NCBI GenBank assembly: GCA_965248905.1
Contig: CBDFKS010000007.1
Coordinates: 1,860,001-1,924,000 of the forward strand
DNA length: 64,000 bases
Origin: CBDFKS01 sp965248905
GTDB lineage: Bacteria; Chloroflexota; Dehalococcoidia; Lucifugimonadales; JAGWBF01
Direction: 5' to 3'
Shown here one piece after another: positions 25,677-34,521 of the stretch (position 1 is the stretch's first letter; every line of letters begins with the position of its first letter). The translations under genes and the position numbers were made by a program. Under the pieces are notes generated by a model, which was given only the letters and a program-made list of their open reading frames with translations, did no database searches and had not been told where the DNA came from.

Positions 25677-26834
25677 TTACCAGAAGTGGTACAATCTGGC
25701 GGCGTTCTCCGAAGTGATCTTGCGCCTGACATCATCGGGCTGACCGGCAAAGGCCTTGTCCAGGAACTGCTGGGACATGGGCCACGTGGACTCCGCATGA
25801 GGATAGTCGTTGCCCCACATCATGTTGTCCACTCCCAACACCTCGTGCATCTGGACTCCCACGGGGTCTTCCATGAACTCCACGAATATGTTCTCACGCC
25901 AAGTTTCGCTGGGGAGTAGTCCCCTCTTGGAGCGATAGCCTCCCGCCATCTCGATCCGCTCACTGTAGGTAAAGTCCATGCGATGCCACAGGTGGGGCAC
26001 CCAAGACAGCTCGTGCTCCACAGAGCCAACCTTTAGCTTGGGATGGCGGTCGAACACCCCGGCGAATATCATGGCCGCCAGTGAGTACTGCACCCAATGG
26101 TCGAGGGTCGATATGGCCGCCGGCGACGCCTCGGACTCATCGGCGGTAATCTCACAACCGGGAACGCCAGGTCGGGTGGTGAAGACGTGTAACAGCAAGG
26201 GTATCTCCAGCTCGGCAGCCGTCCACCACAGTCGCTCGTATATCAGGTCGTTGTATGGCTTGTCTCCCAACGGGTATTCGGGTATGAATGCCCCCGCTAC
26301 TCCCAGTTTGGCGCACCGCTCCAGCTCATTGCACGCGTCGGCAGGGTCGTCCACGTTGAGCATGGCTATGCCCTTCATCCGGTCCGGGTAGACCGAGCAA
26401 AAGTCTGCCACATAGCTGTTCCAGCCTCTGCAGATGGCGGACAGCAGGTCGCTCTCTTTGGGGTCCATCCTGTACCAGGAGAGACCCTGGGTGGGCTGAA
26501 TAATGGCCCCCCAAACCCCGTCTTGCTCCAGCGCAGGGATCATCGCATGGGGATCGTAGCCTCCCTTGGGCACGTCCTCAAAGCTGCCGGAGAAGGAGAT
26601 GTTCTCGGGGTCCTCATACCTCACTCCAGCTTGTGATAGGAAGCCAAAAGCAGTGGTCTGCATGCCACCGGCCACCCAAAAGTCGGACTCCCATTCGCCC
26701 TTGGCCGAGGCGAAGCCCTTCTTGCGCACTATGCGAGGGGCCCGGTCTCTGAAGCCGGGATCGATCCATTTTTCCCAGAGGTCTGGGGCCTCGACAATGT
26801 GGCTATCCGCTGATATCACCTTGTAGTCTGGCAT
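25677..26834 (-). CDS. amidohydrolase family (PF04909) protein, copy 1 of 3
   Basis: This is a 385-residue metal-dependent hydrolase of the ACMSD-like superfamily. The N-terminal metal motif is ISADSHIVEAPDLWEKWIDP (DxH in place of HxH). ELEIPLLLHVF supplies a His, LKVGSVEHELSWVPHLWHRM another, and MMWGNDYPHAESTWP the conserved Asp. Enzymes of this superfamily catalyse decarboxylation or hydrolysis, often in aromatic-compound breakdown. The substrate is not readable. AAGGAGACG precedes the ATG. It is the last of three tandem same-length paralogues, about 70 bases after copy 2, and a terminator follows. Confidence 0.9.
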   Translation of the reverse strand: MPDYKVISADSHIVEAPDLWEKWIDPGFRDRAPRIVRKKGFASAKGEWESDFWVAGGMQTTAFGFLSQAGVRYEDPENISFSGSFEDVPKGGYDPHAMIPALEQDGVWGAIIQPTQGLSWYRMDPKESDLLSAICRGWNSYVADFCSVYPDRMKGIAMLNVDDPADACNELERCAKLGVAGAFIPEYPLGDKPYNDLIYERLWWTAAELEIPLLLHVFTTRPGVPGCEITADESEASPAAISTLDHWVQYSLAAMIFAGVFDRHPKLKVGSVEHELSWVPHLWHRMDFTYSERIEMAGGYRSKRGLLPSETWRENIFVEFMEDPVGVQMHEVLGVDNMMWGNDYPHAESTWPMSQQFLDKAFAGQPDDVRRKITSENAARLYHFW

Positions 26835-26907
26835 TTCTACGTCTCCTTAGTCGGACGTTGGGGATTTCATCCCCTGCTTGGACATCATGGCTTGGTTAGC
26901 AGTCGGT

Positions 26908-28065
26908 CTACCAGAAGTGGTACAGCTTTGCTGCGTTCTCAGAGGTAATCTTCCGCCTGATTTCCTCCGGCTGGCCGGCGAAGGCCTTGTCCAGGAACTC
27001 CATGGAGCGGGGCCACGTGGACTCGGCGTGAGGGAAGTCGTTCCCCCACATCATGTTGTCGGCCCCTATGACCTCGTGCATCTTCACACCCATGGGGTCT
27101 TCCATGAACTCCACGAATATGTTCTCGCGCCAGGTCTCGCTGGGGAGCAGTCCCCGCTTGGAGCGATAGCCTCCAGCCATCTCGACGCGCTCACTGTACA
27201 CAAAGTCCATGCGATGCCAGAGATGAGGTACCCAGGCTATCTCATGCTCCACCGACCCTATCTTGAGCTTGGGATGTCGATCGAATATCCCAGCGAAAAT
27301 CATCGAGGCCAGGGAGTACTGGACCCAGTGGTCCGTGGTTGCGCCACCCGCGGGCGTTCTGGCGCTTTCATCAGCAGTGGACTCACACCCTGGAATGCCA
27401 GGGCGTGGTGTGAAAACGTGTAGCAGAATGGGAATCTCCAGGTCGGCGGCTGTCCACCAAAGACGCTCATAAATGGGGTCGCCGTACGGATGCTCGGGCA
27501 GCGGGTATTCGGGAATGAAGACGCCACCTAGGCCCAGCTTGGCGCAACGCTCCAGTTCTGTGCAGGCATCCACCACGTCGTCTACGTTGAGCATTCCGAT
27601 GCCCTTCAATCGGTCCGGGTAGGACGAGCAGAATTCAGCTATATACGTATTCCAGCCACGACAGATGGCGGAGAGCAGGTCACTCTCTTTGGGGTCCATC
27701 CTGTACCACGAAAGGCCTTGGGTGGGCTGGATAATTGCGCCCCAGATTCCATCCTGCTCCAAAGCCTTTAGCATCTCTGTGGCCTCGTAACCCCCTTTGG
27801 GCACGTCTTCAAAGCTGCCAGCAAAGGAGATATCCTCAGGGTTCTCGAATCTCACGCCCGCCTGAGAAAGGAAGCCGAAGGCTGAGGTCTGCATGCCTCC
27901 AGCTATCCAGAAATCCGACTCCCATTCACCCTTGGCCGTCGCAAATCCCTTCTTTCGCACCACCCTGGGCGCTCGATCCCTGAAGCCGGGGTCGATCCAC
28001 TTCTCCCAGAGGTCAGGGGTCTCAACGATATGACTGTCAGCCGATAGTACTTTGTAGTCTGCCAT
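26908..28065 (-). CDS. amidohydrolase family (PF04909) protein, copy 2 of 3
   Basis: This is 385 residues, collinear with copies 1 and 3 without length changes. LSADSHIVETPDLWEKWIDP, LEIPILLHVFTPRPGIPGCE, LKIGSVEHEIAWVPHLWHRM and MMWGNDFPHAESTWPRSMEF carry the same metal-ligand positions. Differences cluster in the segment after the first motif (FEDVPKGGYEATEMLKALEQ) and around CESTADESARTPAGGATTDH, the region expected to shape the substrate pocket. GGAGGAGTTACTGA precedes the ATG. The substrate is unknown. Confidence 0.9.
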   Translation of the reverse strand: MADYKVLSADSHIVETPDLWEKWIDPGFRDRAPRVVRKKGFATAKGEWESDFWIAGGMQTSAFGFLSQAGVRFENPEDISFAGSFEDVPKGGYEATEMLKALEQDGIWGAIIQPTQGLSWYRMDPKESDLLSAICRGWNTYIAEFCSSYPDRLKGIGMLNVDDVVDACTELERCAKLGLGGVFIPEYPLPEHPYGDPIYERLWWTAADLEIPILLHVFTPRPGIPGCESTADESARTPAGGATTDHWVQYSLASMIFAGIFDRHPKLKIGSVEHEIAWVPHLWHRMDFVYSERVEMAGGYRSKRGLLPSETWRENIFVEFMEDPMGVKMHEVIGADNMMWGNDFPHAESTWPRSMEFLDKAFAGQPEEIRRKITSENAAKLYHFW

Positions 28066-28182
28066 TCAGTAACTCCTCCAGATTTTCAGAATTAGGGCCC
28101 AATGTAGCCCTGGGCTATGCTATTGGGCCGGCCCGCGCACTTCAAGACCGCCGCATCGCTATGGGCCCTTGATCGGGCCTGT

Positions 28183-29340
28183 TTATCCGAAGTGGTACAG
28201 CTTGGTCGCGTTTTCTGATGTGATCTTTCGTCTGACCTCATCGGGCTGGCCGGCGAAGGCCTTGTCAAGGAACTCCATGGACCTAGGCCACGTGGACTCG
28301 GCGTGGGGGTAGTCGTTTCCCCACATCATGCTATCTGCACCTATTATCTCGTGCATCCTAACCCCAAGAGCGTCTTCCATAAACGCTACGAATATGTTCT
28401 CGCGCCAGGTCTCGCTGGGAAGCAAGCCCCTTTTAGAGCGATAGCCTCCCGCCATCTCAACCCTCTCGCTGTAGACGAAGTCCATGCGGTGCCACAGGTG
28501 GGGGACCCATGCTAGCTCATGTTCGATGGACCCGACCTTTATCCCCGGATAGCGGTCAAATATCCCGGCGAAAATCATGGCAGCGAGGCTGTACTGTACC
28601 CAGTGGTCCACGGTGCACATCCCGGCTGGAGTCCAGCTCTCTTGGTCCGCGTCAAGCTCACATCCAGGGATTCCAGGTCTAGTGGTGCCAACATGCAACA
28701 GCAGTGGTATCCCCAGGTCCTGGGCCGTCCACCACAGACGCTCATACACGGGGTCACTGTACGGCTTCTCGGGCAGAGGATATTCGGGAATGAATGCACC
28801 GGCCAGGCCCAGCTTGGCACACCTCTCCAACTCGTTACAGGCATCTACCACGTCGTCTACATTAAGCATAGCGATGCCTTTCAGCCGGTCTGGATAGGCT
28901 GAGCAGAAGTCGGCTATGTGGGAGTTCCAGGCACGACAGATTGCTGAGAGTAGGGCACTTTCCTGGGGATGAATCCTGTACCACAGCAGGCCCTGTGTAC
29001 ATTGGACGATCGCACCCCAAATCCCGTCTTGCTCCAGGGCCTGAACCATGCCGTGGGGGTCGTAGGCTCCCTTGGGAACGTCCTCCCATCTGCCGGCGTA
29101 GCCGATCCCTTCCGGGTCCTCATACTTCACACCGGCCTGTGCAAAGAAGCCGTAGGCGGCCATCTCGATGCCGCCGCCAACCCAAAAGTCGGACTCCCAG
29201 TCTCCCTTAGCCGATGCGAACCCTTTTTTTCTCACGATGCGGGGGGCTCGGTCCCTGAAGCCGGGGTCTATCCATTTTTCCCATAAATCGGGGGCTTCAA
29301 CAATGTGGCTGTCTGCCGATATCACCTTGTAGTCGACCAT
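28183..29340 (-). CDS. amidohydrolase family (PF04909) protein, copy 3 of 3
   Basis: This is 385 residues and the first gene of the tandem triplet in transcription order. Metal motifs are ISADSHIVEAPDLWEKWIDP, LGIPLLLHVGTTRPGIPGCE, IKVGSIEHELAWVPHLWHRM and MMWGNDYPHAESTWPRSMEF. It is the most divergent copy near the N-terminal pocket (GGGIEMAAYGFFAQAGVKYE; VQCTQGLLWYRIHPQESALL), where the others read IQPTQGLSWYRMDPKESDLL. AAAGGAGG precedes the ATG. A 117-base gap separates it from copy 2. Confidence 0.9.
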   Translation of the reverse strand: MVDYKVISADSHIVEAPDLWEKWIDPGFRDRAPRIVRKKGFASAKGDWESDFWVGGGIEMAAYGFFAQAGVKYEDPEGIGYAGRWEDVPKGAYDPHGMVQALEQDGIWGAIVQCTQGLLWYRIHPQESALLSAICRAWNSHIADFCSAYPDRLKGIAMLNVDDVVDACNELERCAKLGLAGAFIPEYPLPEKPYSDPVYERLWWTAQDLGIPLLLHVGTTRPGIPGCELDADQESWTPAGMCTVDHWVQYSLAAMIFAGIFDRYPGIKVGSIEHELAWVPHLWHRMDFVYSERVEMAGGYRSKRGLLPSETWRENIFVAFMEDALGVRMHEIIGADSMMWGNDYPHAESTWPRSMEFLDKAFAGQPDEVRRKITSENATKLYHFG

Positions 29341-29458
29341 CCTGGTCAGCCTCCTTTGGCCTTGTTTGGTAGCTCTCGACTAGTATAGCATTCAATCCGG
29401 ATTTCAGAAAGGCGTCAAAGGGAGTCCTCCTTGTAGTCAGGTACTTGCGGGCGTGCCT

Positions 29459-30274
29459 TTACTGGCCTCGGCTGGTCTCTCGGCCAAGGAGACAGTTGGA
29501 GTATCCTTGGAACAGGCTCTCTAGTTCGGGAATCCGTTGTACGTCTGTAAGGGCGGTGCCGATGGGGGTGATGGAAATCCGGTTGTGCTTTAAGGCCCAT
29601 GTGTCTGTATCTTCATCCTGGTCCTGCCCCTGAAACACAGGCTTATCCCGTGACAGCATGTAGGATATATGTCTGCCGTCGTTCCTTTCGGTTACCGACT
29701 CGCCATAGCTCCTGCGACCCAGTCGGGTGACTTGCACACCCTCTATCCTGTCAGCAGGTTGGTTGGGAATATTTACGTTGATAAGCGAACCCGGAAGGGG
29801 ATGTCCCTCGGCAAGCCTATCAGCCACTAATCGGAGAAATGCCATAGCCATGTCGTAGCGGGTATCTTTCACCGCACCCACGGAGATAGCTATGGAAGGG
29901 TAGCCTCTGACGTAGCCTTGAAATGCCGCTCCAACGGTGCCAGATATAAGAACGTCCTCACCCAGGTTCGAGCCGTTGTTTATGCCGGACACCAGCAGGT
30001 CCACCGGACCCACAAGTTTTTCCAGGGCCAGAACGCAGCTATCTCCAGGAGTGCCTTCCACCGCATAGGACTTAACGCTGTCGCCTCCATCGGGTAACCT
30101 CGAAGGCACCTCGTAGGCACGCACTGGCGCGTGAAGTGACAAAGAAGAGCCCACACCGCTTTGCTCTCTATCGGGAGCGACCACGAATACCTCAGCCGCA
30201 TGCTGGACGGCCTGCACGGCAGCCCACAGTCCGGGAGAGCGTATTCCGTCGTCGTTTGTAACAAGAATTTTCAC
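29459..30274 (-). CDS. surE: 5'/3'-nucleotidase SurE
   Basis: This is 271 residues. The N-terminal MKILVTNDDGIRSPGLWAAV carries the metal-binding Asp-Asp. VVAPDREQSGVGSSLSLHAP supplies the conserved Ser, and LLVSGINNGSNLGEDVLISG the Asn and the GxNxGxN motif, followed by GTVGAAFQGYVRGYPSIAIS. SurE dephosphorylates nucleoside monophosphates in the cytoplasm. The length is normal for the family. It follows the cysteine synthase gene by 34 bases on the same strand, so the two are probably co-transcribed. Confidence 0.95.
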   Translation of the reverse strand: MKILVTNDDGIRSPGLWAAVQAVQHAAEVFVVAPDREQSGVGSSLSLHAPVRAYEVPSRLPDGGDSVKSYAVEGTPGDSCVLALEKLVGPVDLLVSGINNGSNLGEDVLISGTVGAAFQGYVRGYPSIAISVGAVKDTRYDMAMAFLRLVADRLAEGHPLPGSLINVNIPNQPADRIEGVQVTRLGRRSYGESVTERNDGRHISYMLSRDKPVFQGQDQDEDTDTWALKHNRISITPIGTALTDVQRIPELESLFQGYSNCLLGRETSRGQ

Positions 30275-30308
30275 AGCTTATTTATTTCGGTCTTTCGCTT
30301 GATCAAAG

Positions 30309-31235
30309 CTAAAGCTGTATAGGCGCAGGGAAGGAGAGATAACGCTCTCCGGTATCGGGCAGCATGGTGACTACGGTCTTACCGGTACCAAGCCTATTTG
30401 CTATATTCAGAGAGGCAACAACGTTGGCGCCTGCCGATATACCCACCAGAATGCCCTCTTCTCTGGCCAATCGCAGGGACATTTGTGCCGCGTCATCATC
30501 GGTGACAGCTACAATTTCGTCGAGTATCTGTCTATTCAGCAGAGGTGGGACGAAGTCAGCTCCGATGCCCGGTATGGCATGGGACCCGACCTTCCCCTGG
30601 CCAAGGATCTGGGAGCTCTCGGGTTCCACGGCCACGATCAGAACAGAAGAGTTTAGCTCCTTTAACCGCTCGCCGACTCCGGTAATCGTTCCACCGGTGC
30701 CTACACCCATCACAAATGCGTCCACACTATTCGGCGAAGCTTCCATTATCTCCGTCGCCGTCACTTCACGGTGGACCCGTACTACTGCCGGATCTTGAAA
30801 AGGGTCAAGAATCACAGATTCCTGGTTTGATTCCACCCAGTCGTTTGCTTCTTGCATGGAGCCCTGCATGCCCAGATATGAAGGAGTCAGCTGTACCTCT
30901 GCTCCGTATCGATTTAGGAGTCGCCTTCGCTCGGCTGGCGCGTTCTCCGGCATGAACACGACCAGCTTATAGCCTTTGGCCGCAGCCACCATGGCCAAGG
31001 CTACGCCACTGTTACCACTAGTTCCGGCGACGATGGTGTTGCCTGGATGGAGAGCTCCCCGTGCTTCAGCATCCTCCACCATGGATAGCGCGACTCGGTC
31101 TTTGAGGCTTCCGCCTGGGTTGCGGCTCTCAAGCTTGCCAAAAACCTGGGCATGGCCCTCCTGCACAACCCTACGCAGCCGTACCAGAGGTGTTTTGCCT
31201 ACCAGTTCCAAGACACTGCCGGCTAACCCCGTCAC
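30309..31235 (-). CDS. cysteine synthase (O-acetylserine sulfhydrylase)
   Basis: From GTG 31235, preceded by AAGGAGG at 6 bases, this gives a 308-residue PLP enzyme. A longer frame back to 31304 lacks such a site. Motifs are VGKTPLVRL, RNPGGSLKDRVALSMVEDAE (Schiff-base Lys), VAGTSGNSGVALAMVAAAKG (substrate loop), MGVGTGGTITGVGERLKELN (phosphate cradle) and EEGILVGISAGANVVASLNI. It makes cysteine from O-acetylserine and sulfide, or with another sulfur donor. I cannot separate CysK from CysM by motif alone. It diverges from the lipoprotein gene across a ~380-base gap. Confidence 0.93.
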   Translation of the reverse strand: MTGLAGSVLELVGKTPLVRLRRVVQEGHAQVFGKLESRNPGGSLKDRVALSMVEDAEARGALHPGNTIVAGTSGNSGVALAMVAAAKGYKLVVFMPENAPAERRRLLNRYGAEVQLTPSYLGMQGSMQEANDWVESNQESVILDPFQDPAVVRVHREVTATEIMEASPNSVDAFVMGVGTGGTITGVGERLKELNSSVLIVAVEPESSQILGQGKVGSHAIPGIGADFVPPLLNRQILDEIVAVTDDDAAQMSLRLAREEGILVGISAGANVVASLNIANRLGTGKTVVTMLPDTGERYLSFPAPIQL

Positions 31236-31501
31236 AGCGAGCCTCCTTGGTACGTCACCGTTGGGAAGGTCATTGTGGCATAGAGCAGAGGTGGCGTCAA
31301 GCAAGCGTAAACGCCCCTCAGGGCCTATTGATTCTTACTCTACAGAGAGGTATTTTCCGATTGTTCCGAGCTGGTTCAAAGACTATGGCTCATGGTGAGC
31401 CAGTTGAACCATGTCGGCGTCCTTCGGCCAGCTAGATCACACAGTGTGATCAGTTCCTGTAACTGTTGCAAATTTGACGAATATCGTCTGGTTATTTTAC
31501 T

Positions 31502-31529
31502 TTGAATTTAACCTGGCAGAGACTATACT
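31502..31529 (+). promoter_or_regulatory. sigma-70-type promoter of the large lipoprotein gene
   Basis: TTGAAT (31502-31507) and TATACT (31524-31529) are 16 bases apart. The start would be near 31536, about 80 bases before ATG 31615. The rest of the 31236-31614 gap between divergent genes shows nothing else that I can name. Confidence 0.5.
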
Positions 31530-31614
31530 TTCGAAGTAGTCCTAAAATTATTATAGCTAATGTTTCCGTTGGCAGACTCTTGCGAGGGCTCTGCCCGTCG
31601 GTGGAGGTGGGTTG

Positions 31615-34290
31615 ATGAGGCGCCTGAACCTGAGTGGATTATTACCCCTGTTAGCGTTATTACGCGCCTTATTCAATGGCTCCTTCAGATCAAAGAGACA
31701 GTCCAAGCACTTCGTTCATCCTTACAAGGGGCACAGGACAACCAGACCAGTGACTGTCGAGATTTCAGGTCTGGTCAGGATAAACCGAGGCAGAATCACC
31801 ATGGTGGCGTTACTCGCTGCCCTGATAGTTTCAGCTCTGCTGTTTGCATCCTGCGGGGGACGGGCCACCTCCACTCCCACATCAGTTCCCCGTCCGTCTC
31901 CCACTCCCATTGTTCTGCCCACTCCCACGTCTACGATCTCTACGATACCTACACCCACCATCGAGCCGACTCCTAGGCCCACGCAAGTGGTCATACCCAC
32001 CGCTACGCCTCAGCCTACCCCCAGACCCACCGTGGCGCCGACCCCCACATCGACTCCCGAGCCCACACCTGAACCCACTCCAACTCCAGTACCTCAGATT
32101 ACCCAATCCCGCGATCTTTTGTTACAGGTTTCTTCGCCAGCAGGTGATCTTGCGGTTAGCTCACCTCAAATTTCTGTAAGCGGAGTAACCTCTCCCGACG
32201 CTACTGTCAGCGTCAACGGTCAGCTAGCAACGGTCGAAGCTACTGGGAAGTTTAGCATCAACGGGCCGATTCTCCTCAAAGAAGGGCCTAATCTTATCGA
32301 GGTCATCGCCAGCGACTTAGCCGGAGGAGTGCGCAGCCAGGTATATGGCATAGTATTCACCGAGCAGCAAAGGGGCATCCTTGGGCAGGTGACCGAGATA
32401 AGAACACCTTCGCCCGGCCTCACGGTCATCTCTGTCGACACCGTCGACAACGGCACCCAACAAATAGAGGCCTCAGAAAACAGCGCAATCATCGTGCCAG
32501 GCAAGGAGACCGCTTCAGTCAATGATATCTCGGTGGGGAATTTCCTTGCGGTCCTAGCCGCAGCAGAGGACTCGCGGCTAATCGCACAAAACATAATGGT
32601 CAAGCCCGACATGCCTGTGGTTCACGCTCACATCATCGGGTCCAAGGTTGGAGGAGTCGGCGACCAGATCATCCTCATGAATAGAGATGGAAACAGTGTT
32701 GCCGCGGACATCTCTCCCGATAGCGTGAGAATCGACCCTGGACGGATAGTGACAGCAGTAGTAAGACAGGACCTCAAGACCGGGGCCCTTTCCCTGCTCG
32801 CAGCAGAGCCGGTGGACATCGCGACGGCGCGGCTCACCAGTGCCTTGGAAGCGGCTGCTCGGTCCGGTTCCCTTCAGAACCTGTCCAACTTGGCGAACCG
32901 AGCAACGGCAGATATAACCGGCCACCTGACTATTTTGCAGGAGATACAAAACCGGGCCGATCCCAGTATATCGTTCCTCTTTACTGATGCCTTGGAACGT
33001 GCGGTTCAAGCCTACAGCGCTCAATTAGCACTGTTCGACCTGGGTAAGCCAACGATTAGGATCGTTGGCCGTATAGAGGACATAGACCGCACTCAGGGCC
33101 TCATATTCGTATCTCTCGAACAGGGCCCCCGAGCGGAGCTGCAGCTTACCGACTCGACGAATATTAGCCACTTCAGATTAGAGTCACCCACTGCGGAAAA
33201 TTTGGAGCGCGCTCAAGAGATAGCAGTGCTCTACGAGCCAGATGCAAGCCAAGCCCCTGCTATAAGAGGTCTAGCCAGGTCCGTAGATGTGATATTTCCT
33301 CGCCTTGGCGAAAACACCATAGCAAGCTTGCTGGCTCAGGTGGGGATTGGCGAGGTCGAGGGCACAGTGGACGCGGTGGTTCCCGACGCTACGCCTCCAA
33401 CCGTGTCCGTTACTCTGATAACCGGCAGAGTTGTTACATTGACAACCACCCCTAACACTCAAATCTTAGTGGGCGGGGTGCCAGCAGAGCTGGCAGACCT
33501 GGTGCCACTGGCATCGGTCAAAGTGCGGCACAATGCCTCAACCCGTGAAGCCGTCAGCATAGAGACCTTTGATGAAAGTCCCGATCAGACCTTCATAACC
33601 GGCATCGTCAGGAGCTTTATTCCCAAGTTCGGCGAAAACATACCCCAAAGCTCTGAGAATGGAAACATATCCATAACCTCCATAGACGGTCAGACCAGGA
33701 CTCTGATCATCACGGAGAACACGATTATTGAGCGGGACGGCCTGAGGGGCAATATGAAGGCCATTTCATGGGGAGACATAGTGAGGCCCGTCTCCACTTA
33801 CGACACACAGAATCGTGAGATTCGAAGAATCTCGGTGAGACCTCCCGAGTTCAAGGGTACCATCCGAGGTAAGGTAACCGCGTCCAGTGGAAAACATTAC
33901 CTGACCGTCTCCACAGATCAGTCAAACTTTATAACCGTGAGGCTCGTCATATCCGACGAGGAGTTCGAGGCGCTCCAGGTAGGCCAGCGGGTCATGTCTA
34001 CTGTTTACAATCCTCTCACGCCCGAGGTGGGTCAGCTCGTCGTAATGCCCGCCAAGTCCATCAAAGCCACGGGGACCATCTCCGCATTGGACAAGGATAA
34101 GGGGGTCCTGACCCTCGCCCCCGCTACAGGAGAACCCATCGAGCTCCTGTTGCCTAACAAGCCTGGAATAGTGAGTTTAGACGGTGAGGCGAAGTCAACC
34201 CAGGACCTGAATGTAGGGGACAAGGTTCAGGCTGTTTTCTACAGGCCGGACAATAAGGTGGTCGTCAGCCTCGTTGCCGAATCCCAGTAG
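31615..34290 (+). CDS. large secreted lipoprotein with repeated beta domains (DUF5666-like)
   Basis: ATG 31615 has an excellent GGAGG, giving 891 residues. The real signal peptide appears later, near ATG 31801: MVALLAALIVSALLFASCGG with a lipobox Cys, so 31801 is an alternative start. A ~70-residue Pro-Thr linker follows. Next is a Big/fibronectin-like segment (ISVSGVTSPDATVSVNGQLA), then several domains of about 80-100 residues with the pattern GxVxxI-x-VxT-x-TxIxV and NVGDKVQAVFYRPDNKVVVS, resembling DUF5666. I infer an envelope-anchored structural or binding protein exposed outside the membrane. No enzyme motif is visible. It stands alone; the ABC exporter genes begin about 230 bases downstream. 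Confidence 0.75.
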   Translation: MRRLNLSGLLPLLALLRALFNGSFRSKRQSKHFVHPYKGHRTTRPVTVEISGLVRINRGRITMVALLAALIVSALLFASCGGRATSTPTSVPRPSPTPIVLPTPTSTISTIPTPTIEPTPRPTQVVIPTATPQPTPRPTVAPTPTSTPEPTPEPTPTPVPQITQSRDLLLQVSSPAGDLAVSSPQISVSGVTSPDATVSVNGQLATVEATGKFSINGPILLKEGPNLIEVIASDLAGGVRSQVYGIVFTEQQRGILGQVTEIRTPSPGLTVISVDTVDNGTQQIEASENSAIIVPGKETASVNDISVGNFLAVLAAAEDSRLIAQNIMVKPDMPVVHAHIIGSKVGGVGDQIILMNRDGNSVAADISPDSVRIDPGRIVTAVVRQDLKTGALSLLAAEPVDIATARLTSALEAAARSGSLQNLSNLANRATADITGHLTILQEIQNRADPSISFLFTDALERAVQAYSAQLALFDLGKPTIRIVGRIEDIDRTQGLIFVSLEQGPRAELQLTDSTNISHFRLESPTAENLERAQEIAVLYEPDASQAPAIRGLARSVDVIFPRLGENTIASLLAQVGIGEVEGTVDAVVPDATPPTVSVTLITGRVVTLTTTPNTQILVGGVPAELADLVPLASVKVRHNASTREAVSIETFDESPDQTFITGIVRSFIPKFGENIPQSSENGNISITSIDGQTRTLIITENTIIERDGLRGNMKAISWGDIVRPVSTYDTQNREIRRISVRPPEFKGTIRGKVTASSGKHYLTVSTDQSNFITVRLVISDEEFEALQVGQRVMSTVYNPLTPEVGQLVVMPAKSIKATGTISALDKDKGVLTLAPATGEPIELLLPNKPGIVSLDGEAKSTQDLNVGDKVQAVFYRPDNKVVVSLVAESQ

Positions 34291-34327
34291 CCCTCATGAC
34301 CTCAGCTTGGACCACGTTTTGAAAGTT

Positions 34328-34396
34328 CCCTCACCCCCGGCCCTCTCCCAGTGGGAGAGGGGTGGCCCTGAGCTTGTCGAAGGGTCGGGGTGAGGG
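34328..34396. repeat. nested-hairpin dispersed repeat
   Basis: The outer arms CCCTCACCCC (328-337) and GGGGTGAGGG (387-396) are complementary. Inside, CCCTCTCCC-AGT-GGGAGAGGG forms a second perfect hairpin. The segment CCTGAGCTTGTCGAAGG (34367-34383) recurs in reverse at 62577-62593. It looks like a REP-type intergenic element. It may also act as a terminator after the lipoprotein gene. Confidence 0.7.
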
Positions 34397-34521
34397 TTCC
34401 AGGTGCCATTCTCTTCGCCCTCGGTTCCATCATCAGCGGTCGGGGTGATACCGTATCAAACAGACAGCAATGGCCGCCGCCATCAGCATCACAAGCGTAA
34501 AAGCGCTATAATTGGCATAAC

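Noticed and set aside
31321..31500. S-box, T-box or cysteine riboswitch upstream of the cysteine synthase, and a B12 riboswitch before metH
   Set aside because: I could not find the conserved core motifs, and the metH leader of about 20 bases is too short.
31844..32179. Pro-rich frames over the lipoprotein linker, and similar valine-glycine frames at 54524-54748
   Set aside because: They are alternative readings of the Pro-Thr linker codons of real lipoproteins.
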